Assembly: GCA_028821455.1 (NCBI GenBank)
Contig: JAPPGE010000082.1
Location: 1-64,000 of the forward strand
Source of the DNA: a bacterium
GTDB taxonomy: Bacteria; Pseudomonadota; Alphaproteobacteria; SP197
Length of the DNA stretch: 64,000 nt
Direction of reading: 5' to 3'
Part shown: piece by piece, positions 28,766-37,572 of the stretch
Numbering within the stretch: the stretch's first letter is position 1
Layout of the letters: every line of letters begins with the position of its first letter
The notes under the pieces: model-generated
Seen by the model: the letters and a program-made list of their open reading frames with translations, nothing else
Databases searched by the model: none
What the model was told of the DNA's origin: nothing
Translations under genes and position numbers: made by a program

Positions 28766-30627
28766 TGGTGACCGCCAGCCGGAAACCTGCCCTTGCCGTC
28801 GTCGGCGCCCAGGTGTCGCGTGACGAGGAACTCTTCGGCCGTGCCTTCGATCGCTGGGTGATTGCGCGTTTTCTTGTGCACCTGGCTCCCTACCGCGCCC
28901 GGATCGCCTTCGCGGTGATCGCCGTCCTCTTCTTCGTTGCCACGCAGCTCATGGTGCCGCTCGTCATACGCTGGGCGATCGACGATGCGCTGACGGCAGG
29001 CGACGGTGCCCGCGTCCTCCTTGTCGTCATCATGGGTGTGTTCTTCAGCGTCGTCGTCGTCAACTACGTGTCGATGTTCCTTCTCGAGAGCATTGTCGGG
29101 CGCATCGCAGGTCACCTGCTGTTCGACCTGCGCCGGGCCATGTATGCCCACCTGCAGGCGGTGTCCCTGGGGTTCATGGACCAGACGGAAGTCGGCCGGC
29201 TGATGTCGCGCCTGCAGGGAGACGTCTACGCTCTCCAGGAGTTCCTCGAGTCCTCGATCTTCGCTATCGGCGATCTGGTCCTCCTTGTGGGCATCATCTC
29301 GGTTCTTCTCGTCCTCGATGTCCGGCTTGCGTCCCTGACGCTCGCCGTCCTGCCCGTCCTGATCGTCGTGCGCATGGTCTGGCTTCCCATGGCCCGCCGG
29401 GCGTTCCTGCACGCCCGCGAGACCAGCAGCGCCGTCAACGCGGCGCTGGCAGAAAATGTCCATGGCATCAGGGCCATACAGGAACTCGGCCGCGAGGGCG
29501 TCAATCTCGACCTCTTCGAGGAGATGGCGGCCGACAACCGCAATGCCCACTTGAGGGCGTCACGCTTTGCCAACATTCTGATCCCCGTGGTCGACCTTCT
29601 GACCGGCTGCGCCATGGCGATCGTCGTCATCATCGGCGGGCGACTGGTGCTGGACAACAGCCTCGACATCGGCGTCATGGTTGCTTTTCTCTTCTATGTG
29701 CAGCGCTTCTTCGATCCCATTCGTTCGCTCTCCATCCAGTACAGCATCATGCAACGCGCCATGGCGGCCGGTCACCGTATCTTCGAGGTCCTCGATGTGG
29801 ACGTGGAGGTGCGCGACCGACGGGACGCCATCGAACTCGACCGCAACAACGGCGCCGTCGAATTCACGAATGTCACCTTCGGATATGTCGAGAACCAGCC
29901 GGTTCTCAAGGACGTGAGCTTCCGGGTGAAGGACGGGGAAACCGTCGCCCTGGTCGGGCCCACCGGTTCGGGAAAGACCAGCGCCATGGCGCTGATACAC
30001 CGCTTCTACGATGTCTGGGAGGGTTCCGTCAGGGTTGGCGGTCACGATGTCCGCGATGTCACCCAGGAGTCTCTCGGCCACCACGTGGCCATGGTCCTGC
30101 AGGAACCCTATCTCTTCACCGGGACGGTCTTCGAGAACATCCGCTACAACAGGACCGGCGCCAGCCGCCACGTGGTGTCCGAAGCGGCGCGTGCAGTCGG
30201 AGCCCACGACTTCATCATGAATCTGCCGAAGGGATACGACACCCTGCTGGATCAGGGTGCGGTGACCCTGTCGCTCGGCGAACGCCAGCTGCTGAGCTTT
30301 GCCCGGGCCCTGGTGGCCGATGCCCCCATTCTCGTGCTCGACGAGGCGACGGCAAACGTCGACAGCTACACGGAACTGAAGATCCAGCAGGCCCTTGCCC
30401 GACTCCTTGAGGGACGCACGGCCCTGGTGATCGCTCACCGCCTGACCACCATCAGGGGAGCGGACCGCATCATCGTGCTGCAGGACGGCCGCATCGTCGA
30501 GGAAGGGCCCCACGACGCCCTCATGGTCTCTGGCGGTCTCTACAGCATGCTCTATCGCATGAACTACGCCAGCTTCGATGATATCGGCGCTGCGGGCGGT
30601 CTGATGCCGACGGCCGAAGACACCTGA
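28762..30627 (+). CDS. ABC exporter half-transporter with degenerate signature motif
   Basis: 621 residues. Transmembrane domain with six hydrophobic helices and a nucleotide-binding domain: Walker A 'GPTGSGKTS', Walker B 'ILVLDEATANVD' with catalytic E528 and 'IAHRL' H-loop. The signature reads 'LSLGERQ' (503-509) instead of LSGGQ. In an exporter dimer this signature faces the Walker site of the partner, which lacks the Glu. Both defects therefore fall in the same composite ATP site. It is coupled to the preceding gene by ATGA. TGAACC-C-GGTTCA at 30625-30637 spans its stop and that of the convergent gene. Confidence 0.92.
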   Translation: MMVTASRKPALAVVGAQVSRDEELFGRAFDRWVIARFLVHLAPYRARIAFAVIAVLFFVATQLMVPLVIRWAIDDALTAGDGARVLLVVIMGVFFSVVVVNYVSMFLLESIVGRIAGHLLFDLRRAMYAHLQAVSLGFMDQTEVGRLMSRLQGDVYALQEFLESSIFAIGDLVLLVGIISVLLVLDVRLASLTLAVLPVLIVVRMVWLPMARRAFLHARETSSAVNAALAENVHGIRAIQELGREGVNLDLFEEMAADNRNAHLRASRFANILIPVVDLLTGCAMAIVVIIGGRLVLDNSLDIGVMVAFLFYVQRFFDPIRSLSIQYSIMQRAMAAGHRIFEVLDVDVEVRDRRDAIELDRNNGAVEFTNVTFGYVENQPVLKDVSFRVKDGETVALVGPTGSGKTSAMALIHRFYDVWEGSVRVGGHDVRDVTQESLGHHVAMVLQEPYLFTGTVFENIRYNRTGASRHVVSEAARAVGAHDFIMNLPKGYDTLLDQGAVTLSLGERQLLSFARALVADAPILVLDEATANVDSYTELKIQQALARLLEGRTALVIAHRLTTIRGADRIIVLQDGRIVEEGPHDALMVSGGLYSMLYRMNYASFDDIGAAGGLMPTAEDT

Positions 30628-30634
30628 ACCCGGT

Positions 30635-32257
30635 TCAGCTGCCGGCGGAGAGGTCCCGGATGTCGGTGATGACATGGATGAGGGCAGGGCCGTCGAGGCC
30701 GAGGGCCTCATCGAAGGCCGGCGCGAACTCCTCGGTGCGCTCGACACGCCAGGAAGGCGCCCCGTAGGCCGTGCCGATGGCCCGGAAGTCCGGACTGTCG
30801 AGAGCCACGGCGATGGTGTTCTCCGGCCCGGCATAGCGTTGCTGGTGCATCAGGATGGTGCCGTAGTGCCCGTTGTCGCAGACGATGGCAAAGACCTTGA
30901 GGCTATTCTCGACGGCGATGGTGAGTTCCTGGCCGGTCATCATGAAACCGCCATCACCGGCAAAGGCCACCACCCGGGCGCCGGGCCGGGCGAGCGCCGC
31001 GCCGACTGCGGCCGGGATACCGTAGCCCATGGCGCCCGACATGGGTCCGGCCTGGCTTGCCGGCAGACGATAGCGGAAATGGCGCTGCACCCAGGTCGAG
31101 AAGTTGCCGGCATCGTTGGTGATGACGTGATCCCCAGATGCGAGCCGCCGGTTTACGTGGCGGACGACTGCTGTCATGTCGACGAGTCCCCTGGCTGCCG
31201 GCGCTGCCTCCTGGAATCGCTTCCACGCACTTCTCAGACCGTCCCGCCATGCGAGCCGGGCAGGAGTCGCTTCGGCAAGCCGGCTGGCGATGGCATCGAG
31301 AGCCGGCCCAACGTCCGACACCAGACCAAGGCGGGGACGAAGGGCGGCGACGGTGGCAGCGTCCGGGTGGATGGCGACGAGGGGTTTCGATCCGTCCCTG
31401 AAGCGGAAGTCGTCTGAGCTGATGGCGTCGAACCTGGCGCCGGCGACCACCACGAGGTCCGCCGCGTCCCAGGCTTCGTCGAGGAAGGCTGCCCGGCCCG
31501 TGGCAAAGGATCCCGCATAGGCCTCATGGTCGTTTGAAAGGCAGTCCTGGCAGCGAAATGCCGATACCACCGCAGCGCCGGACCGCCGTGCCAGGCGGTC
31601 GAGCTGGGCGTGGGCCGCTTCATGGCGCAGCATCTCGCCCGCCAGAACGAGAACGCGGTCGGCCCCCTCGATCATCGATGCGGCACGTTCGAGTTCATCC
31701 GCTGATGCCCTGATGGCGGATCCGCCAGCCGGTCCCGGAATGACGGGGGTTCCGGCATCGCCAAGGGTGACGTCCTCGGGAAGCACCACGACCACCGGAC
31801 CCGGTCTGCCCGTGGCGGCGACCGCGAGGGCACGTGCCGTGGCATCTGCCACGTCCACGGGACTGGCAGGTTCGATCACCGCCTTGGCGACGGTGCCGTA
31901 GAAGGAGGCGTAGTCGATTTCCTGGAATGCCTCGTGGCCGATCTCGCGGGTCGGCACCTGACCGACAAAGAGAACCACCGGCACGCTGTCCTGGGCGGCC
32001 GTGTGAATGCCGATGGCGGCATTGGCCGCGCCCGGACCGCGGCTTACCAGGACAATGCCGGGGCGGGTCGAGATCTTGGCGTAGCCGTTGGCGGCAAAGG
32101 CCGCTCCCGATTCGTGGCGGTGGGTGACGAGGCGTATGGCGTTGCCGTGGCGGCGCAACGCCTCGAGAACGGCGAGATAGCTTTCTCCGGGGACGCAGAA
32201 TGCCGTTGTGACATCGTGCTCGAGAAGGGTGGCGACAAGCGCCTCGCCGCCATTCAT
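30635..32257 (-). CDS. Thiamine-diphosphate enzyme, acetolactate synthase-like
   Basis: 540 residues from the ATG at 32257; an upstream frame to 32302 would overlap the RidA gene. The N-terminal PYR domain has the cofactor-activating Glu in 'FCVPGESYLAVLEAL' and 'SRGPGAANAAIGIHTA'. The C-terminal PP domain binds ThDP with 'FAGDGGFMMTGQELTIAVEN' and 'CDNGHYGT'. FAD-dependent acetolactate synthase is one option, but related catabolic decarboxylases and oxoacid enzymes fit equally. No regulatory small subunit is adjacent. It follows a RidA gene directly, which suggests a shared transcript. Confidence 0.85.
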   Translation of the reverse strand: MNGGEALVATLLEHDVTTAFCVPGESYLAVLEALRRHGNAIRLVTHRHESGAAFAANGYAKISTRPGIVLVSRGPGAANAAIGIHTAAQDSVPVVLFVGQVPTREIGHEAFQEIDYASFYGTVAKAVIEPASPVDVADATARALAVAATGRPGPVVVVLPEDVTLGDAGTPVIPGPAGGSAIRASADELERAASMIEGADRVLVLAGEMLRHEAAHAQLDRLARRSGAAVVSAFRCQDCLSNDHEAYAGSFATGRAAFLDEAWDAADLVVVAGARFDAISSDDFRFRDGSKPLVAIHPDAATVAALRPRLGLVSDVGPALDAIASRLAEATPARLAWRDGLRSAWKRFQEAAPAARGLVDMTAVVRHVNRRLASGDHVITNDAGNFSTWVQRHFRYRLPASQAGPMSGAMGYGIPAAVGAALARPGARVVAFAGDGGFMMTGQELTIAVENSLKVFAIVCDNGHYGTILMHQQRYAGPENTIAVALDSPDFRAIGTAYGAPSWRVERTEEFAPAFDEALGLDGPALIHVITDIRDLSAGS

Positions 32258-32261
32258 CGGA

Positions 32262-32729
32262 TCAGGCGATTTCAGCCACGGCTTCAACTTCGGTCGCGAC
32301 ATTGAGCGGCAGGGACGCGCAGCCCACCGCAGCCCTCGCGTGGTGACCCTTGTCGCCGAACACCTCGACCATGAGATCGCTGGCGCCGTTGATGACCTTC
32401 GGATGGTCGTGAAAATCCCCCGAGGCGTTCACGAATCCGCCAAGCCTCACGATCCTGACGATACGGTCGAGATCACCGCCACAGGCAGCCTTGAGCTGGG
32501 CAATGACGTTGAGGCCGCACAGGCGGGCGGCTGCGTAGCCCTCCTCGAGAGTAATGTCCGCGCCGAGCTTGCCCTGGTGTTTCAGTGCGCCATCGGCAAG
32601 GGTGATCTGCCCGGCCACGAAGACCAGGTTGCCAGTCACGGTCCAGGGCACATAATTCGCCGCGGGAGCGGCGGCTTCGGGAAGCCTGATGCCGAGTTCG
32701 GCGAGACGTGATTCGATCTTCCCAGCCAT
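32262..32729 (-). CDS. RidA/YjgF-family protein
   Basis: 155 residues, a single RidA-like domain with the family blocks 'NLVFVAGQITLADG', 'VRIVRLGGFVNAS' and 'ARAAVGCASLPLNVATEVEA'. The Arg after the last Ala-Arg pair matches the position that binds the enamine carboxylate in active RidA, unlike the triple-domain protein at 9010. The protein may hydrolyse reactive enamines or imines, or protect the neighbouring ThDP enzyme, whose ATG lies four bases after this stop. The longer N terminus, 'MAGKIESRLAELGIRLPEA', is typical of the YjgF subgroup often next to amino acid catabolic genes. Confidence 0.88.
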   Translation of the reverse strand: MAGKIESRLAELGIRLPEAAAPAANYVPWTVTGNLVFVAGQITLADGALKHQGKLGADITLEEGYAAARLCGLNVIAQLKAACGGDLDRIVRIVRLGGFVNASGDFHDHPKVINGASDLMVEVFGDKGHHARAAVGCASLPLNVATEVEAVAEIA

Positions 32730-32786
32730 GATCGTTGCCTTTCCTCAGGTGCCATCGTCGGATCGCCTGCATAAAGGAGTTCATGC

Positions 32787-33671
32787 GTGAGCGTCAACGA
32801 GGCAAACCGGCCGGCCATGGTGGCGGGTGTGCTCCTGGTCGTTGCCGGGGCCGTCTGTTACGGACTGCTTCCGCTGCCCCTGGAGATCCTGAGGGACGAG
32901 GGAGTTGGCTCGACGTCGTCACTCCTGGTCAGGTTCGGCGTTTCCATCGTGGTCCTCGGAGCCATCGTCGCCTGGCGGCGATGCCCCGGGGGAGCCTTGA
33001 GAGCTCCCCTCTTCGCCGGTCTCGGTATCGGGGCCGCCACGATCTTTCTCTTCGAGGGCTATGCGCGGCTGCCGGCCTCGACCACGATTCTCGTCTTCTA
33101 CACCTACCCTGCTTTCACGCTCGTTCTGGCAAGCCTCCTGTTCCGGGCCGGCCTGGAATGGCGCACGATCCTGGCCATCGCCCTGGTCCTGGGTGCGGCG
33201 GGACTCATCGTCACTCCCGGCAGTCTTGAAGCGACACCGCTTGGCGCAGTGTTGATCACGTTCGGCGCCCCGTTGGGTTACGGGCTCTATCTCGCCTGCC
33301 TGGGCGCGGCGGATGGCCATGTCCTGTGGCGCACCCTTGTCGTCAGCATGGCTGCCTGCGTCGTAACCCTGGTCTGGCACCTCGTGTCGGATGCCTCGCT
33401 CGGCTGGCCGGTCTCGACGAATGGCTGGATCTCCCTTGGCTGGGTCGGTCTGGGCACCGGGATCCTGGCAACCTGCCTGGTGGTGGCCGGGACCGCGATG
33501 GCAGGGAGCGGCCGTTCCGCCGTGGCCGGTTCGGCCGAACTCGTCACCGTGCTTCTCACCGGCTGGCTGCTGTTCGGCGAAGCGCTGCACTGGCAAGCCG
33601 TGGCTGGCGCGCTCGCGATCCTTGCGGCCATCGTTGTCAGCCTGCCGCGTGCCTCTCGGCGATCGTGGTGA
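32787..33671 (+). CDS. EamA/DMT-family transporter
   Basis: 294 residues with about ten hydrophobic helices in two EamA repeats. It starts at a GTG seven bases after AAGGAG (32774-32779). 'AATIFLFEGYARLPASTTIL' and 'TCLVVAGTAMAGSGRSAVAG' are the characteristic second-helix and eighth-helix regions. Family members export amino acids, nucleobases or other small metabolites; the substrate is unknown. The 3' end overlaps the convergent uracil-DNA glycosylase gene by 35 bases. Confidence 0.88.
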   Translation: MSVNEANRPAMVAGVLLVVAGAVCYGLLPLPLEILRDEGVGSTSSLLVRFGVSIVVLGAIVAWRRCPGGALRAPLFAGLGIGAATIFLFEGYARLPASTTILVFYTYPAFTLVLASLLFRAGLEWRTILAIALVLGAAGLIVTPGSLEATPLGAVLITFGAPLGYGLYLACLGAADGHVLWRTLVVSMAACVVTLVWHLVSDASLGWPVSTNGWISLGWVGLGTGILATCLVVAGTAMAGSGRSAVAGSAELVTVLLTGWLLFGEALHWQAVAGALAILAAIVVSLPRASRRSW

Positions 33672-34278
33672 AGATGCGCCTGAACATTTTCCAGGTCAGG
33701 CGACCGGTGTTGGTGTTCAGCCGGGAGCAGTGGTAGCTGTCGACGAGGACGAGGCCATCAGCCAGGTCATGCACGGCGCCATGGGCGAACGGGAAGGCGG
33801 AGCGCCTGACGCTGACGGCATCGAGGATGGCCTGGTGGGCGAGACCACCGAGGGCAAGTACGGTATCGAGATGCGGCAGGGCCTTCAGTTCCCGTGAAAG
33901 GAACGTGTTGCAGGACCGGATTTCGGCAGCAAGCGGCCTGTTCCCGGGCGGAACGCATCGCACCGCATTGGTGATCCGGCACTCCACCAGTTCCAGACCG
34001 TCATCCGGGCGGGCGCCATAGCTGCCCCTGGCGTAGCCTGCCCCGATCAGTGCCGGGTAGAGGAAATCGCCCGCACCGTCACCCGTGAAGGGACGCCCGG
34101 TCGCGTTGGCGCCCCTCAGGCCCGGAGCGAGTCCCACCACCAGAAGACGGGCATTCCGGGGTCCGAATGTGGGAACGGGAGCATTGAACCAGTCCGGCTC
34201 CTTCTCCCGCCAGGCGTGACGGAAGGCCACGAGGCGTGGGCACAGGGGGCAGTCGGGAAGGGGCTCGCCAGCGGTCAT
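33637..34278 (-). CDS. Uracil-DNA glycosylase, family 5 (UdgB-like)
   Basis: 213 residues from the ATG at 34278. Iron-sulfur uracil-DNA glycosylase: four Cys ligands appear as 'CPLCPRL' (C10, C13) and 'RCVPPGNRPLAAEIRSC'. Motif A reads 'VGLAPGLRGANATGRPFTGD', matching family 5 with G/A instead of the catalytic Asp of family 1. Motif B is 'HCSRLNTNTGRLT', where family members usually have HPS; the Pro is Cys here. It removes uracil or deaminated bases from DNA. It is divergent from folK, with a long palindrome between. Confidence 0.85.
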   Translation of the reverse strand: MTAGEPLPDCPLCPRLVAFRHAWREKEPDWFNAPVPTFGPRNARLLVVGLAPGLRGANATGRPFTGDGAGDFLYPALIGAGYARGSYGARPDDGLELVECRITNAVRCVPPGNRPLAAEIRSCNTFLSRELKALPHLDTVLALGGLAHQAILDAVSVRRSAFPFAHGAVHDLADGLVLVDSYHCSRLNTNTGRLTWKMFRRIFTTIAERHAAG

Positions 34279-34304
34279 CAAGGCGCCTCGTCTTCTTCAG
34301 TGAC

Positions 34305-34348
34305 GGCACCTGCAACCCTTCGCCGCACGGCGAAGGGTTGCAGGTGCC
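34305..34348. repeat. Perfect 44-base palindrome beside the folK ribosome binding site
   Basis: The arms GGCACCTGCAACCCTTCGCC plus G (34305-34325) and the exact reverse complement (34328-34348) enclose only CA. No mismatch is seen over 21 base pairs. It ends one base before GGAGG (34350-34354) of folK and lies 27 bases upstream of the divergent glycosylase gene. It could act as a transcript-end or translation-control hairpin, or be a REP-like mobile palindrome. No T-run follows on the plus strand. Confidence 0.8.
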
Positions 34349-34362
34349 CGGAGGCACTCTAT

Positions 34363-34923
34363 ATGAAGCATCCGCAGATGTCGGCAAACTCCTCCCGCCT
34401 TAAGGGCGGCATATACGTGGCACTGGGCGCCAATCTTGCTTCGGCGGTTGGACCACCGCGGCGCACTCTCGAAGAGGCGCTGGCGCGGTTCCGCCATGCC
34501 GGTGTGGACGTTCTCGATGTGTCGCACTGGTACGAAACGCGACCCATGGGCGGCCGTGATCAACCCCGGTACGTCAACGGGGTCGCAGAGGTCGCCACGG
34601 AGCGCGACCCGGAGGCACTGCTCGAATTCCTTCACGGCATCGAGGAGAGCCTCGGCCGGCAGCGTCGCCGGCGCTGGGAATCCCGCACCGTGGATCTCGA
34701 CCTCATCGACTACCGGGGTCTTGAAAGAACCGGCCCACCTCCCGTACTGCCCCATCCCGGTGCGGTCTCAAGACTCTTCGTCCTGCTGCCGCTCAACGAT
34801 GTGGCGCCCGCCTGGAGACATCCGGTGACCGGGCAGGCCATCGATTGCCTCATCCGGGCGCTGCCCAGGCGCGATGGCGATATCGAGCGTCTTGCCCCCG
34901 ACTCCCGGCAGGGGTTGTCATGA
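34363..34923 (+). CDS. folK: 2-amino-4-hydroxy-6-hydroxymethyldihydropteridine pyrophosphokinase
   Basis: 186 residues from the ATG at 34363, eight bases after GGAGG; an ATG at 34378 is the alternative. HPPK transfers pyrophosphate from ATP to the pterin in folate synthesis. Blocks: 'IYVALGANLASAVGPPRRTL', 'YETRPMGGRDQPRYVNGVAE', 'RRRRWESRTVDLDLIDY' (magnesium-binding D-x-D) and 'LPHPGAVSRLFVLLPLNDVA'. The usual neighbours folP and folB are absent. rpoZ follows 56 bases downstream. Confidence 0.94.
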   Translation: MKHPQMSANSSRLKGGIYVALGANLASAVGPPRRTLEEALARFRHAGVDVLDVSHWYETRPMGGRDQPRYVNGVAEVATERDPEALLEFLHGIEESLGRQRRRRWESRTVDLDLIDYRGLERTGPPPVLPHPGAVSRLFVLLPLNDVAPAWRHPVTGQAIDCLIRALPRRDGDIERLAPDSRQGLS

Positions 34924-34979
34924 CGACGTGATGCTGGCATTTTCAGGCCCTGCTCCGGCTCCCAAGATCGAGGTGATGA

Positions 34980-35345
34980 ATGGCCCGATTGACTGTTGAA
35001 GACTGTGTCGAACGCGTGAGCAACCGTTTCGAACTGGTTCTCCTGGCCGCCCAGCGGGCCCGCGATTTGGGCAAGGGGGCGGAACTGACTGTCGACAAGG
35101 ACAACGACAAGCATCCTGTCATCGCCCTGCGCGAGATCGCGGACGACACGATTTCGCTGGATGCCGTGCGCCGCAAGCTGGTCTATGGCAGCGAGACCGA
35201 AGAGGACGAGAATGTCGACAATGTCGAGGAACTCGGCCTGGCGGCGGACAATCCACTGGATCGGGCCTTTGCCAATCTCGACCTCGACAGCGATCAGCAC
35301 AACGAAGCCTGGGGCACCGGCATCGAAGACGGATCCACCCGCTAG
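34980..35345 (+). CDS. rpoZ: DNA-directed RNA polymerase omega subunit
   Basis: 121 residues. Omega assists folding of beta prime and is part of the ppGpp-binding site. The N-terminal '[20 protein letters not shown]' and '[16 protein letters not shown]' are diagnostic. The following helix ('[20 protein letters not shown]') and a long acidic tail complete it. It lies 19 bases upstream of the (p)ppGpp synthetase gene, a conserved and functionally sensible pairing. Confidence 0.96.
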   Translation: MARLTVEDCVERVSNRFELVLLAAQRARDLGKGAELTVDKDNDKHPVIALREIADDTISLDAVRRKLVYGSETEEDENVDNVEELGLAADNPLDRAFANLDLDSDQHNEAWGTGIEDGSTR

Positions 35346-35364
35346 CAGAATGTGAGCCCGGACG

Positions 35365-37479
35365 ATGCTCCGGCAGTTTGAACTGGTTGAGCGGGTCAGG
35401 AGCTACGACGCAGAGGTCGACGAGGCGGCTCTCAACAGCGCCTACGTGTTCGCCATGGTCAAGCACGGCTCCCAGACACGTGACTCAGGCGATCCCTACT
35501 TCTCCCACCCCGTCGAGGTCGCCGGCATCCTTGCCGACATGAAGCTGGACAGCCAGTCCATCATCACAGGGCTGTTGCACGACACCGTCGAGGATACCGA
35601 CACCACGCTCGATGAGATTTCCGGCAAGTTCGGCCCCCAGATTGCCCATCTGGTTGACGGTGTCACCAAACTTTCGCAACTCGAGAACCAGGCCGAGGAA
35701 GGCCAGCGCACCATGGGCAACTATGCCAAGCTGTTTCTGGCCATGTCGGAGGACCTGCGTGTCCTCCTGGTCAAGCTGGCGGACCGGCTCCACAACATGC
35801 GTACGCTGCACTACGTGCGGCGCGAGGACAAGCGCCTGCGTATCGCCCGCGAGACCATGGAAATCTACGTTCCCATGGCCGAACGGATCGGCATGCAATG
35901 GCTCAAGGAGGAGCTCGAGGATCTCGCTTTCAGCCATATCAACGGGGACGCCCGCAACTCCATCCTGGAGCGCCTGCGCTTCCTGCGGCCGGACTCCAAC
36001 CTTGCCAAGATCGAGCGCCATCTCAAACAAGTCCTCAAGAACGGCGGCCTCACTGCCAGGGTCGACGGTCGCGAGAAGAAGCCGCACGCCATCTGGCGCA
36101 AGATGCAGCGCAAGAATGTTTCCTTCGATCAGCTCTCGGATATCGTCGCCTTCCGGGTGGTGGTTTCGGAGGTTGCAGACTGCTATGCAGCGCTTGGCGT
36201 CATTCACGGCGTCTGGCCGATGATTCCCGATCGCTTCAAGGACTACATCTCGACGCCGAAGCCCAATGGTTACCGTTCCATCCATACGACCGTGCACGGG
36301 CCCGAGGGCAAGCGTCTCGAGATCCAGATACGGACCCGGGAGATGGACGAAGTCGCCGAGTATGGAGTCGCCGCCCACTGGAGCTATACGGCCGGCGAAG
36401 ACCGTGCCTCGGCAAGCGAGGGCAGCCAGTACCGGTGGGTGCGCCAGCTGCTGGACTCCATCGACAGCACGTCGGACCCCGAGGAATTCATCAAGAACAC
36501 CAAGCTGCAACTCTTCCAGGACAGGGTGTACTGCTTCACCCCAATGGGCGAAATCCACGAATTGCCGCGCAATGCGACTCCCGTCGACTTTGCCTATGCC
36601 ATCCACACGAGGATCGGGGACACCTGTGTTGGCGCCAAGATCAACGGTGTGTCCAAGCGCCTTGACACGATCCTGCAGAATGGCGACCAGGTCGAAATCA
36701 TGCGGTCGCGCTACGCTTCGCCCAACCCGTTGTGGGCGCGATTTGTCGTCACCGGTCGTGCCCACTCGAGAATCCGCCGCCACATCCGCATCAAGGAACG
36801 CGGCGAGTACATCCGGCTGGGGCGGGCCATAATCCAGCAGACCTGCGCCTCGCTGCGTCGCGCGGCCGATGACGATCTTCTCGAGAAATTTGCGGAGGCG
36901 TTCGGCAAGCGCACCGTGGATGATCTCCTCGAGGCCGTGGGACGTGGCGAGATCACCAGCGAGAGGGTCCGCCGTCTCCTGACGTCGAAACGGTCGCCGT
37001 CACGCAGGCGCTTCCAGTCGTCGAGCAAGCATGCCGTCTCGATCGACGGTCTCACTCCTGGAATAACCGTTCACCATGCCGAGTGCTGTCACCCTCTTCC
37101 TGGCGACCGCATCGTCGGCATTGTCGAGTCCGGCAAGGGCGTGGCCATCCATACAATCGACTGCGACACCCTGCAAAAGCACGAGAATTCGATCGAGGAG
37201 TGGCTCGATGTCTCGTGGTCGCCCGATGGCGCCGCACCTGAACACTACGTCGGGCGCATTGCCGTTGACGTCATCAACCAGCCCGGCGCCCTTGGCGAGA
37301 TCACCACCGAAATCGGCAATCAGGACGCCAACATCACCAACCTGAAGATCAATGCGCGTACCGCCGATTTCTTTGGCATGCTCATTGACCTTGAGGTCCA
37401 TGACGTCCATCACCTGACATCCATCATCGCCGCCCTGCGGTCGATTGCGATTGTCATGGACATTTCCAGAGCTCCCTGA
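35365..37479 (+). CDS. rsh: Bifunctional (p)ppGpp synthetase/hydrolase (RelA/SpoT homologue)
   Basis: 704 residues. The N-terminal HD hydrolase domain has 'GLLHDTVEDT' (H72-D73) and 'LVKLADRLHNMRTL'. The synthetase domain has 'DRFKDYISTPKPNGYRSIHT' with the RFKD form seen in bifunctional enzymes, and 'EIQIRTREMDEVAEYG'. A TGS domain ('RVYCFTPMGEIHELPRNATP'), a helical/zinc-finger-like region and a C-terminal ACT domain follow. It is the likely only long RSH of this organism and governs the stringent response. Confidence 0.96.
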   Translation: MLRQFELVERVRSYDAEVDEAALNSAYVFAMVKHGSQTRDSGDPYFSHPVEVAGILADMKLDSQSIITGLLHDTVEDTDTTLDEISGKFGPQIAHLVDGVTKLSQLENQAEEGQRTMGNYAKLFLAMSEDLRVLLVKLADRLHNMRTLHYVRREDKRLRIARETMEIYVPMAERIGMQWLKEELEDLAFSHINGDARNSILERLRFLRPDSNLAKIERHLKQVLKNGGLTARVDGREKKPHAIWRKMQRKNVSFDQLSDIVAFRVVVSEVADCYAALGVIHGVWPMIPDRFKDYISTPKPNGYRSIHTTVHGPEGKRLEIQIRTREMDEVAEYGVAAHWSYTAGEDRASASEGSQYRWVRQLLDSIDSTSDPEEFIKNTKLQLFQDRVYCFTPMGEIHELPRNATPVDFAYAIHTRIGDTCVGAKINGVSKRLDTILQNGDQVEIMRSRYASPNPLWARFVVTGRAHSRIRRHIRIKERGEYIRLGRAIIQQTCASLRRAADDDLLEKFAEAFGKRTVDDLLEAVGRGEITSERVRRLLTSKRSPSRRRFQSSSKHAVSIDGLTPGITVHHAECCHPLPGDRIVGIVESGKGVAIHTIDCDTLQKHENSIEEWLDVSWSPDGAAPEHYVGRIAVDVINQPGALGEITTEIGNQDANITNLKINARTADFFGMLIDLEVHDVHHLTSIIAALRSIAIVMDISRAP

Positions 37480-37572
37480 GCGAACCAAGGGTCAAGGATC
37501 ATTGCGACAGTCAGTTCCATCCGGCGCCAACGCGCCACGAACGACCACTATCAGCAACCGGAAGCACAACCG

